DNA of 14,634 nt from Bacteroidota bacterium (GTDB lineage: Bacteria > Bacteroidota > Bacteroidia > Chitinophagales > Chitinophagaceae): contig JAEWKK010000043.1 of NCBI GenBank assembly GCA_023386045.1, forward strand, positions 1 through 14,634, written 5' to 3'. This document shows positions 1 to 7,183 of this stretch, one piece after another. The position numbers and the translations under genes were made by a program. How positions within the stretch are numbered: the first letter of the stretch is position 1; each line of letters starts with the position of its first letter. The notes below the pieces were generated by a model. It did not search any database, had not been told where the DNA came from, and was given only the letters and a program-made list of their open reading frames with translations.

Positions 1-17
1 AGGTATAAAAAATTAGA

Positions 18-63
18 GCGGTCATAAATAGACCGCCCTAAAGAGGCTGACATAAAGTCGCCT
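18..63. terminator. Two adjacent hairpins at the left edge, possible terminator
   Basis: GCGGTC (18-23) pairs perfectly with GACCGC (31-36) around a 7-nt loop. A second hairpin follows at once: AGGC (44-47) with GCCT (60-63) and GAC (49-51) with GTC (57-59), with one bulged T and a 5-nt loop. Read on the minus strand, the first hairpin runs into a T-rich tail (positions 17 down to 5), as an intrinsic terminator would. No minus-strand gene lies just to its right, so it may instead close a plus-strand gene ending left of the window. The direction is uncertain. Confidence 0.4.
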
Positions 64-89
64 AAAAAACAAAATTAAAAATATGATCC

Positions 90-105
90 AATAACTATTG
101 TTATT
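90..105. other. AT-rich perfect inverted repeat
   Basis: AATAAC (90-95), a TATT loop, then GTTATT (100-105). It lies between the double hairpin at the left edge and the repeat block before hisS. It could be a weak structure in the hisS leader or an operator-like palindrome; nothing distinguishes these. Confidence 0.25.
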
Positions 106-149
106 TAACACAGAATCTTCGTGCTCCCTTCCTGTCCTCTGTGTTCCCG

Positions 150-362
150 GCTTCCTTACAGGATGCCAAAATGTTCGTCTGTTCGATATTCCTTAACTCT
201 CATTCTGTTTTTCCGCTCCAAGTTTTTTTGGAACACGGGAGGACACAAAGAACCACGGAGGACATCGCCCTTACAGGGTGACAAATGGAACCTTGGCTCG
301 ACATTCATCTTTCATTGTTCTTTGTGCACTTTGTGCCTCCTTTGTGTCCTCCGTGTTCCGGC
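150..362. repeat. Intergenic repeat block upstream of hisS
   Basis: This block carries the same modules as the spacers in the right half of the window, mostly in reverse orientation. CCTTACAGGATG (154-165) and CCCTTACAGGGTGACAA (268-284) are reverse complements of the CCCTGTAAGGG-type palindrome. Positions 171-193 match 10483-10505 with one mismatch over 23 bases. GTGTCC/GTGTTCC-rich text at 340-359 is the near-exact reverse complement of 230-250. An open frame across 121-450 is low-complexity repeat sequence and is not taken as a gene. Bases 363-469 are an A+T-rich leader for hisS. Confidence 0.7.
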
Positions 363-469
363 TGTTTTTTGCATGAAAAACACTTTAATTAAATCAGTAA
401 AAAACTTAACAATTACCTTTATTGATTTTCTCCGATCAACAAGATTTTAATTCATAAAGACATTCATTC

Positions 470-1828
470 ATGACAAAGCCTTCCATACCACAGGGCACCA
501 GGGATTTTGGTCCTGAAGTGGTTCGCAAGCGCCAGTATATTTTCAATACCATCCGCCAGGTATTTGAGCTCTTTGGCTTTCAGCCACTGGAAACACCCGC
601 CATGGAAAACCTGGAAACCCTCATGGGCAAGTATGGCGATGAAGGTGATAAACTGATCTTCAAGATCCTGAACAATGGTCTTGACCATCCATCAAAAGAA
701 AAACAGGTTCGCGAAGACTTCGAAAAAATATTGCAGGGAAAGAACAACAAGGGCATTACGGAAAGAGCACTCAAATATGATCTTACCATTCCCTTTGCCC
801 GTTATGTTGCCATGAACCATGGACAACTGAATTTCCCTTTCAAGCGTTACCAGATCCAGCCCGTATGGCGCGCCGACCGGCCACAGAAAGGACGCTACCG
901 TGAGTTTTACCAGTGCGATGCCGATGTGGTAGGCAGCCATTCACTTCTCAACGAAATAGAACTGGCCAATATCTACGCCATGGTCTTCCGCCAACTTGGT
1001 ATCGATGTGGAGATCAGGATCAACAGTCGCAAAATATTATCTGCCCTGGCAACAAAAGCAGGTGTTCCCAACCAGATGATGGAGATCACCATTGCCATCG
1101 ACAAACTGGATAAGATCGGACTGGAAAAAGTAAAGGAAGAACTGCTGCAAAGAGGTCTCAATGAATCACAGATCAATACCATTGAATCCTTCCTTTTGAT
1201 CAATGGCAGCAATGAAGAAAAGCTGGCTCGTGTGAGTGAACTGCTCAGAGATACAGAAGAAGGCAAGAAAGGAATCGCAGAGCTGGAATTCTTATTAAAA
1301 GGAAGTGATCAGAATTCACTGGTGATTGACTTTACCCTGGCCAGGGGACTGAATTATTACACTGGGATCATCTTTGAAGTGAAGGCAAAGAATGTGCAGA
1401 TGGGATCCATTGGTGGCGGCGGCCGTTATGATGACCTCACGGGATTGTTTGGCGTTCCCAATATACCGGGTGTGGGCATTTCCTTTGGCGTAGACCGCAT
1501 TTATGATGTGATGGAAGAACTGAATCTCTTTCCTGCCACCGTGGAAACAGGAACCAGGGTCCTTTTCTTTAACCTGGGAGCAGAAGAAAGCAGCACAGCT
1601 TACAAATTACTGCAGGATCTGCGCAGTCGCGGCGTACCTTCCGAGATCTACCACGAAACCGCCAAATTCGACAAGCAGTTCAAATACGCAGAGAAAAAAA
1701 ACATCCCCTTTATCATTATTATCGGCTCTAAGGAACTTGAGCTGAAAGCCTGCGTGGTTAAGGATTTGCGAAAAGGCGAACAAAAATCAGTGGCATTCGA
1801 AAATATCTGTGATTTTTTGTTTATTTGA
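470..1828 (+). CDS. hisS: Histidyl-tRNA synthetase
   Basis: Class II aminoacyl-tRNA synthetase that charges tRNA-His with histidine in the cytoplasm. The 452-aa protein opens with the usual PQGTRDF. Motif 2 lies at about 124-150 (RYQIQPVWRADRPQKGRYRE), the histidine-specific ARGLNYYTG at 291-299, and motif 3 at about 334-343 (GVGISFGVDR), preceded by the Gly-rich GSIGGGGRYDDL. Residues from about 362 form the anticodon-binding domain. It is somewhat longer than the roughly 424-aa E. coli enzyme, with extra residues at about 65-100 between motifs 1 and 2. The ATG at 470 has no Shine-Dalgarno; the upstream TACCTTTA (414-421) resembles a Bacteroidota -7 box but no convincing -33 box is visible. 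The DUF4836 lipoprotein gene starts 20 bp after the stop, so co-transcription is likely. Confidence 0.97.
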   Translation: MTKPSIPQGTRDFGPEVVRKRQYIFNTIRQVFELFGFQPLETPAMENLETLMGKYGDEGDKLIFKILNNGLDHPSKEKQVREDFEKILQGKNNKGITERALKYDLTIPFARYVAMNHGQLNFPFKRYQIQPVWRADRPQKGRYREFYQCDADVVGSHSLLNEIELANIYAMVFRQLGIDVEIRINSRKILSALATKAGVPNQMMEITIAIDKLDKIGLEKVKEELLQRGLNESQINTIESFLLINGSNEEKLARVSELLRDTEEGKKGIAELEFLLKGSDQNSLVIDFTLARGLNYYTGIIFEVKAKNVQMGSIGGGGRYDDLTGLFGVPNIPGVGISFGVDRIYDVMEELNLFPATVETGTRVLFFNLGAEESSTAYKLLQDLRSRGVPSEIYHETAKFDKQFKYAEKKNIPFIIIIGSKELELKACVVKDLRKGEQKSVAFENICDFLFI

Positions 1829-1848
1829 GCCCTCATTAAAAAACAAAT

Positions 1849-3522
1849 ATGAAACGTACACCAATTCTGACTGTTGCGGCAATTGCTGCATCAATGTTTC
1901 TTGTATCCTGTAAGAACAATTCCACTTCAGGACTGGCCATCCCCAAAGATGCCGCCATGGTACTGCAGGTGAACACTTCTTCACTCACTTCCAAGTTGAG
2001 CTGGGAAGAGATCAAAGCCACCAACTGGTTCAGGGAAATGGCAAAAGATGCCAATGATTCCCTCGCCAAGAAAATGCTGGAAAATCCTGAGAATTCGGGC
2101 ATCGACCTGAAGGGCGACCTGGTTTATTTCATGAAAAAGCAGGGCAAGGGTGGTTATATGGTGCTTGAAGGCAAGCTGAAAGATGCTGCTGCTTTTGAAG
2201 CCATGGTAAAGCAGATCAAGACAGGCGCTACCACTCAAAAAGATGGTGACCTTAGCTACATCGTAACAGACGATAACAATATCGTTAGCTGGACCAGCAA
2301 CCAGTTCTTTGCCATGTCCGACGCTCCTTTCTTTGCCATGAATCCTTATGGCATGGACGAAAACAGTGATGTAAAATTCCCTACCGACAGCCTGAAGAAA
2401 TTCACAAAAGACCTGCTGGCACTGAAAAGCGATGATGCGCTGACAAAAGACGATCGTTTCAATGACCTCGTTAAAGCAGATGGTGATGTTCATTTCTGGA
2501 TAAACTCAGACCAGACCCTTTCAAACATGGGCAGCTATCTTTCCATGCTGAAAGTTGGTTCTCTTCTGAAAGGCAATGCACTTGCTTACTCACTCAATTT
2601 TGAAAATGGCAAGATCGCCGTTAAGGCAAAGTCCTATTTTGGTGAAGAGATGTCGAAGCTGATGGACAAATATGCCTCACGCAACGTGGACAAGGACCTG
2701 ATCAACCGCATCCCTTCTCAAAATGTTGTAGGTGTCATGGCCATGAATTTTGACCCCGCGATTATTAAAGAATTCCTGGTAGCCGCCGGTGTTGATGGCA
2801 TGCTCAATGGCATGCTGGGAAAACAGGGTCTTTCTGTTGATGACCTGGTGAATGCTTCCAAGGGCCAGTTCCTGGTTTCCATTTCAGATGTGACCGTTAC
2901 AAAAAAAGAAAAAGTAATTCCTGCTTTTTATGAAGGCGGCGAACCCTATACTTATACTACCACAGAGCCTGAAATGAATTTCCTTTTCGCTACTTCAGTG
3001 AACAACAAAGCTACCTTTGACAAGATCCTTGGTTTGGCTAAAGAAGAAATGGGTAACTCCATGGAAGATACCAGCAAGCTGAATTTCAAAGCCAACAACG
3101 AATGGTTTGCTGTGAGCAACCGCAATAGTACAGTTGACCAGTTCATGGCCGGTGGCAATAATAAATTTGCTTTTGCCGACAAGATCAGCGGTCATCCTTT
3201 TGGTTTGTATATTGATCTTCAGAAAGCCATGAAAGCCGGTGCTTCTACCATGGAAAACGCCGGTGACAGTGCTGCCTTTGATGCTTCTCTTAAAATGTGG
3301 GAAGATGTAGTGGCTACAGGTGGTGAATACAAGAAAGGTGTAGCTACCATGGAATTCGTGGTGAACCTGGTTGACAAAAGCAAGAACAGCCTGAAGCAGA
3401 TCAATGAATACGGTGATAAGATCTTTGCTGCCAAACAACTGAGAAGGAAAAACAATGAGGGTTTTGAAAGTGCTGATACCACTGCTGTTGTTCCCCCGGT
3501 AATGGAAGTTGAACCTAAATAA
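1849..3522 (+). CDS. DUF4836 family lipoprotein
   Basis: A 557-aa lipoprotein of unknown function. The N-terminus is a type II signal peptide ending in LVSC, with Cys21 as the lipidated residue. Just after it comes IPKDAAMVLQVN, the opening strand typical of DUF4836 proteins as I know the family; they are common in Bacteroidota and sit in the periplasm or outer membrane. The body is soluble, rich in Lys, Asp and Asn, with no further membrane segments and no catalytic motif I recognise. The C-terminus is acidic and low in complexity (about 535-557), probably disordered. The gene follows hisS after 20 bp and ends at a clear terminator, so the two probably form one transcription unit. Family assignment is from memory of its sequence pattern; no function is inferred. 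Confidence 0.85.
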   Translation: MKRTPILTVAAIAASMFLVSCKNNSTSGLAIPKDAAMVLQVNTSSLTSKLSWEEIKATNWFREMAKDANDSLAKKMLENPENSGIDLKGDLVYFMKKQGKGGYMVLEGKLKDAAAFEAMVKQIKTGATTQKDGDLSYIVTDDNNIVSWTSNQFFAMSDAPFFAMNPYGMDENSDVKFPTDSLKKFTKDLLALKSDDALTKDDRFNDLVKADGDVHFWINSDQTLSNMGSYLSMLKVGSLLKGNALAYSLNFENGKIAVKAKSYFGEEMSKLMDKYASRNVDKDLINRIPSQNVVGVMAMNFDPAIIKEFLVAAGVDGMLNGMLGKQGLSVDDLVNASKGQFLVSISDVTVTKKEKVIPAFYEGGEPYTYTTTEPEMNFLFATSVNNKATFDKILGLAKEEMGNSMEDTSKLNFKANNEWFAVSNRNSTVDQFMAGGNNKFAFADKISGHPFGLYIDLQKAMKAGASTMENAGDSAAFDASLKMWEDVVATGGEYKKGVATMEFVVNLVDKSKNSLKQINEYGDKIFAAKQLRRKNNEGFESADTTAVVPPVMEVEPK

Positions 3523-3540
3523 TGAGCCTCTGAACTTAAA

Positions 3541-3575
3541 AGCCACGGTCTCATGAAGGGCCGTGGCTTTCAATT
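3541..3575 (+). terminator. Intrinsic terminator after the DUF4836 gene
   Basis: AGCCACGG (3541-3548) pairs perfectly with CCGTGGCT (3561-3568) across a 12-nt loop, followed by a short T-rich run (TTTCAATTT). It lies 18 bp after the lipoprotein stop and closes the hisS unit. An in-frame ATG at 3553 sits in the hairpin loop, which argues against its use as a start codon. Confidence 0.8.
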
Positions 3576-3582
3576 TATAACC

Positions 3583-4224
3583 ATGTACCTGCAGCTAAAC
3601 AACCTGCTTCCGGATTATTTTCCTGAACAAAGAAAACAGAACTCCGAGATCTGGGGCAAGGACCTGCGCTTTGATAAGGGCGAGATGATCAAGATCGTAG
3701 CACCCTCAGGCAGTGGCAAGACCTCACTCACACATTTTCTGTATGGCATCAGGCAGGAATACCTGGGTGATATCTTTTACGCAGAACAAAATATTGCTGG
3801 ATTAAATGCTGAAGGCTTTGCACGATACCGTAAGGACCAGGTGAGTATCGTGTTCCAGGACTTAAGATTGTTCCCTGAACAAACAGTTCATGAGAATTTC
3901 GAACTGAAAAGACAATTGAATCCCTATCATACCGAAGCAAAAGCCAGGGAAATGGCGGAGCGACTGGGCATTGGAGACAAGATGAATTCCCAATGCAGGA
4001 CCTGTTCCTATGGAGAGCAGCAGCGCGTGGCCATCATCCGTTCATTATTGCAACCCTTTGATTTTTTATTGCTGGATGAACCCTTCAGTCACCTCGATAA
4101 CCGCAACTCTGAAATCGCCATGGAACTGATGCTGGAAGAAGCCAATAATCGAGGCGCTGCCATCATCTTTGCTGACCTCGAACGCATTGATTATTTTCCC
4201 TTCACCCGCATCTTTCATCTTTAA
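3583..4224 (+). CDS. ABC transporter ATP-binding protein
   Basis: Cytoplasmic ATPase subunit of a LolD/MacB/FtsE-type ABC transporter. I take the start at ATG 3583 (213 aa), not the upstream in-frame ATG 3553, which falls in the loop of the preceding terminator. In the 213-aa numbering, Walker A is APSGSGKT (40-47), the Q-loop Gln is Q92 (VFQDLRLFP), the signature is CSYGEQQR (141-148, degenerate against LSGGQ), and Walker B with the catalytic Glu is FLLLDEP (D165, E166), followed by the D-loop SHLD. The switch His of the H-loop appears to be Asp198 (IIFADLE), an unusual change. The permease gene follows after 9 bp and is the expected membrane partner. The substrate cannot be told from sequence; lipoprotein release, cell division or peptide export are family possibilities only. 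Confidence 0.93.
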   Translation: MYLQLNNLLPDYFPEQRKQNSEIWGKDLRFDKGEMIKIVAPSGSGKTSLTHFLYGIRQEYLGDIFYAEQNIAGLNAEGFARYRKDQVSIVFQDLRLFPEQTVHENFELKRQLNPYHTEAKAREMAERLGIGDKMNSQCRTCSYGEQQRVAIIRSLLQPFDFLLLDEPFSHLDNRNSEIAMELMLEEANNRGAAIIFADLERIDYFPFTRIFHL

Positions 4225-4233
4225 ATCAACGCT

Positions 4234-5427
4234 GTGTCTTTATCCTTTCAACCAGTAAGGCCTTTATTACAAACCGGTACCAGCGCTTCCTCCCGCTGGT
4301 TCTCCTACCTGGGACTGGGCATAGGCGTGCTGCTGCTTTTGTGTTCACTGCAGATGTACATCAATATACAGGCGCTGATGGGCAAGGACAGTATCAGGAA
4401 GAATGGCTTTGATTTCATCTCCATCACCAAGACCATCACCAATGCCACCATGGGGCAGGTGAAAAAGAATTCCTTCCAGCCAGAGGAGATCGCGGACCTG
4501 AGAAAGCAGCCCTTTATCGAAGACCTCTCACCCCTTGTTGCCAACCGCTTCCGCGTGCAGTTGGGTGGTGGTGAAGCCATCCCCTTCCGCACGGATTTTG
4601 TGCTCGAAAGCATCGATGACCAGTTCCTCGATACACTGCCACCCAATTTCAGCTGGCAGCCCGGCCAGGCCGCTGTGCCGCTGATCATTTCATCAGATTA
4701 CCTCGAGATATTCAACCTGTTTGCACCCACTCATGGCATCAGCCAGATCTCCCCACAAACTGCTTCCGTGGTGCAGGCCATCATTACTATTTCCGGTAAT
4801 GGAGAACAGGAAGACTACCAGGGATCCATAGCAGCTTTCAGCGACAGGATCAATTCCATACTGGTGCCAAAAGCCTTCCTTGACTGGGCCAATGAACGCT
4901 TTGCCGAAGAACCTTTCCAGGGTTATTCAAGAATCTATATTAAAACAAAGGATGCCAACGATCCTGACCTGATCAGCTATTTGGACCAGCACCAGTACAA
5001 GGTGAACAAGGAAAAGATCCGCTTTGGCAGGGCCAAGCAAACCTTGCAGGGCATCTTCAGTGGACTGGGTGTATTTGGATTGCTGGTAGTGATCATGGCG
5101 CTCATGCTTTTTTCTTTTTACCTGCAATTAGTGATCGCCAGGAGTCGCGACAACCTGCAGCTGCTGCTCTTATTGGGTTATTCGCCCCGATGGCTGGGAA
5201 ACAGGCTTTCCAGGCAGTTCATCCCCGTTTATTTCTTTATCGTGTTGGGAGCTCTAGGACTCACACAGCTGATGCAGTGGCTCTTTCATCATTACGTGAT
5301 GTATGACCGGCCGGAACTTAGCACCCTGCTGCATTGGTCGGTATTCCTGACCGCGCTGGTACTGATTCTGCTTTCTATATATACCAACCAGCGGCTGGTG
5401 AACAAGCTACTTCGAAAGTTGTATTGA
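4234..5427 (+). CDS. FtsX/MacB-like ABC transporter permease
   Basis: A 397-aa inner-membrane subunit paired with the ATPase just upstream (9-bp gap). Topology is that of the FtsX/MacB/LolC fold: one N-terminal membrane helix (about 22-44), a large extracytoplasmic domain (about 45-268), then three helices at about 272-298, 329-349 and 366-386. The loop after the second helix (residues about 304-322, LQLLLLLGYSPRW) corresponds to the FtsX-domain coupling region. The start is GTG 4234, the first in-frame start after the ATPase stop; no ribosome-binding site is visible. Its last 21 bases overlap the 3' end of the opposite-strand lipoprotein gene. Family members are mechanotransmitters or lipoprotein extractors; the specific role is unknown. 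Confidence 0.9.
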   Translation: MSLSFQPVRPLLQTGTSASSRWFSYLGLGIGVLLLLCSLQMYINIQALMGKDSIRKNGFDFISITKTITNATMGQVKKNSFQPEEIADLRKQPFIEDLSPLVANRFRVQLGGGEAIPFRTDFVLESIDDQFLDTLPPNFSWQPGQAAVPLIISSDYLEIFNLFAPTHGISQISPQTASVVQAIITISGNGEQEDYQGSIAAFSDRINSILVPKAFLDWANERFAEEPFQGYSRIYIKTKDANDPDLISYLDQHQYKVNKEKIRFGRAKQTLQGIFSGLGVFGLLVVIMALMLFSFYLQLVIARSRDNLQLLLLLGYSPRWLGNRLSRQFIPVYFFIVLGALGLTQLMQWLFHHYVMYDRPELSTLLHWSVFLTALVLILLSIYTNQRLVNKLLRKLY

Positions 5428-5874
5428 ATCCGGAGGAATACGCAGGCTAAAGTAATTGAGGGCCGAGTCAAATCGCCATTCATCTCCCGCAGCGGCTTTT
5501 ATATAACCGATCTTGTAATCTCCCACACGGTTTTCACGCCAATAATAACTATAGGTGGAATCGATACCCTTGTAGAAGAGGGCATGGTATAATTCCTTTG
5601 GCATATTGACCTGGTAGTTGATGGGCTGGTATTGATAAGCCGTATCGGTAACGTGAGCGAAGTACAAAACAGCACCTCCCGGATAGTGGTAATAGATTTC
5701 CTGGTTGCCCGTGGCACCGGTGATCTTTTCCTTTTGATTATAGCCTTTTGGAACTACCACCCGGTAATTCTTCTGCAGGCCATTTTCAGTAAAGTTGATC
5801 TGGTCCTTACGGAATTTGGGGAAGAGGAAGCAGGACTGGCAGGCCAGTAAGAGCAATAGGTAGAAATATTTCAT
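5407..5874 (-). CDS. Small hypothetical lipoprotein
   Basis: A 155-aa protein I do not recognise. The N-terminus MKYFYLLLLLAC is a short SPII signal peptide with lipobox LLAC and Cys12 as the likely lipid anchor; Cys15 is a less likely alternative. The mature part is rich in Tyr and aromatic residues, with no membrane segment. Its ATG (5874) directly abuts the TAG of the thiolase gene (5875-5877), giving TAGATG with no spacer, so translation is probably coupled and the two share a transcript. The 3' end runs 21 bp into the convergent permease gene. The coupling to a cytosolic thiolase has no obvious functional logic and may reflect only genome compaction. Confidence 0.82.
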   Translation of the reverse strand: MKYFYLLLLLACQSCFLFPKFRKDQINFTENGLQKNYRVVVPKGYNQKEKITGATGNQEIYYHYPGGAVLYFAHVTDTAYQYQPINYQVNMPKELYHALFYKGIDSTYSYYWRENRVGDYKIGYIKAAAGDEWRFDSALNYFSLRIPPDSIQLSK

Positions 5875-7074
5875 CTAGGCCATGCCTTCAAAAACTATGC
5901 TGGCACCCTGGCCCACTCCCACGCACATGGAAGCAAGTCCGTATTTGGACTTCCTTCTTTTCATTTCGTGGAGCAGGGTGGTTGCTAACCTTACTCCACT
6001 GCAACCCAGGGGATGACCCAGGGCTATGGCGCCTCCATTGACGTTGACCTTTGCTGGATCTAGTCCCAGGTCATGGATGCAGGCAAGGGATTGGGAAGCA
6101 AAGGCCTCGTTCAGTTCTACCAGGTCCAGGTTGTCCACCGTCAATCCGGCTCTTTTCAGTGCTTTTTGAGTAGCCGGAATGGGACCAATGCCCATGATGG
6201 CCGGGTCCACTCCTGCTACGGCCATGGAACTGATCTTTGCCAGGGGCTTGAGTTTGTATTTCTTAACCATGGCCTCACTTGCCAGAAACAGTGCTGCAGC
6301 GCCGTCATTGATGCCGGAAGAGTTGCCAGCGGTAACGGTGCCGTCCTTCACAAAGGCAGGTTTCAGTGAAGCCAATTTATCCAAAGAGGTTTTGCGCGGA
6401 TGTTCGTCAATATCCACCATTGTTTTAGCGCCTTTCGCACCTTCAATTGGAACGGGGATGATCTCATCTTTCCAGGTCCCTTTTTCAAGGGCTGCAAAAT
6501 ATTTTTCCTGTGAATTGAGGGCAAAGGCATCCTGGGCTTCGCGGCCGATATGCCAGCGGCGGGCCACGTTCTCGGCGGTCTCGCCCATGCTGTAGGGATA
6601 ATGAAGGTCTGCGAGTTTATTATTGACAAAGCGCCAGCCGAGCGTAGTGTCCATCACTTCGGCAGTCCGCTGGAAGGGCGTGGTGGATTTAGAGAGCACA
6701 AATGGTGCGCGGCTCATGCTTTCCACGCCACAGGCGATCACCAGTTCGGCGTCTTCGCACATGATCTGGCGGGAGCCGTCCATGATGGCCTGGAGACCAG
6801 AAGCACAAAGACGGTTGACTGTATTTCCTGCCACCGTTACCGGCAAACCAGCTAAAAGCGCCGCCATGCGGGCCACATTACGGTTGTCCTCCCCTGCCTG
6901 GTTGGCATCACCGGCAATCACATCTTCGATATCGGCAGGATCTACGGAAGGATTTCTTGACAGCAACTCTTTGATGACCAGGGCAAGGAGGTCATCGGGT
7001 CTGACAGAACTCAGACTGCCGCCGTATTTACCAATGGGTGTACGCACGGCATTTATAACATAAACATCTCTCAT
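5875..7074 (-). CDS. Thiolase (acetyl-CoA acyltransferase, PcaF/PaaJ-like)
   Basis: A 399-aa cytosolic type I (degradative) thiolase that cleaves 3-oxoacyl-CoA with CoA to release acetyl-CoA. The nucleophilic Cys90 is in NRLCASG, NEAF is at 322-325, His354 is in GGAIALGHPLGCSG, and the second catalytic Cys384 is in CVGVGQG, so all catalytic residues are present. The stretch NQAGEDNRNVARM (about 58-70) and GVESMSRAPFV (about 116-126) are strongly reminiscent of 3-oxoadipyl-CoA thiolases PcaF/PaaJ, as is the length of about 400 aa. No other aromatic-degradation or beta-oxidation gene is in the window, so the substrate (3-oxoadipyl-CoA or ordinary 3-oxoacyl-CoA) is open. The gene is divergent from rlmN and is followed without a gap by a lipoprotein gene. 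Confidence 0.93.
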   Translation of the reverse strand: MRDVYVINAVRTPIGKYGGSLSSVRPDDLLALVIKELLSRNPSVDPADIEDVIAGDANQAGEDNRNVARMAALLAGLPVTVAGNTVNRLCASGLQAIMDGSRQIMCEDAELVIACGVESMSRAPFVLSKSTTPFQRTAEVMDTTLGWRFVNNKLADLHYPYSMGETAENVARRWHIGREAQDAFALNSQEKYFAALEKGTWKDEIIPVPIEGAKGAKTMVDIDEHPRKTSLDKLASLKPAFVKDGTVTAGNSSGINDGAAALFLASEAMVKKYKLKPLAKISSMAVAGVDPAIMGIGPIPATQKALKRAGLTVDNLDLVELNEAFASQSLACIHDLGLDPAKVNVNGGAIALGHPLGCSGVRLATTLLHEMKRRKSKYGLASMCVGVGQGASIVFEGMA

Positions 7075-7171
7075 AAAAAGAATTTAACCGGAATGTTCAG
7101 ACGAAGGATTCCCGGCTGTTAAAGAGTTCGCAAGATACGGCCTTCCCTTTATTCGACTCCCCTCTTTAAAC

Positions 7172-7179
7172 TATCTTTG
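7172..7179 (+). promoter_or_regulatory. Candidate -7 promoter element for rlmN
   Basis: TATCTTTG at 7172-7179 fits the Bacteroidota sigma-ABfr -7 consensus TAnnTTTG. It ends only 4 nt before the rlmN ATG at 7184, so transcription from it would begin at or about the start codon, giving a leaderless mRNA. No convincing TTTG -33 element is seen about 19-20 bp upstream, which lowers confidence. Confidence 0.5.
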
Positions 7180-7183
7180 CACG

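Noticed and set aside
121..450. 109-aa plus-strand open frame before hisS
   Set aside because: It is Cys/Leu/Pro-rich low-complexity sequence lying mostly on intergenic repeat modules found elsewhere in the window, with no family resemblance.
1981..2493. 170-aa minus-strand open frame opposite the DUF4836 gene
   Set aside because: It is a shadow of the lipoprotein gene, which has a signal peptide, a lipobox and a following terminator on the plus strand.
6179..7063. Long open frames opposite the thiolase
   Set aside because: They are antisense shadows of a clearly identified thiolase gene with all catalytic residues.
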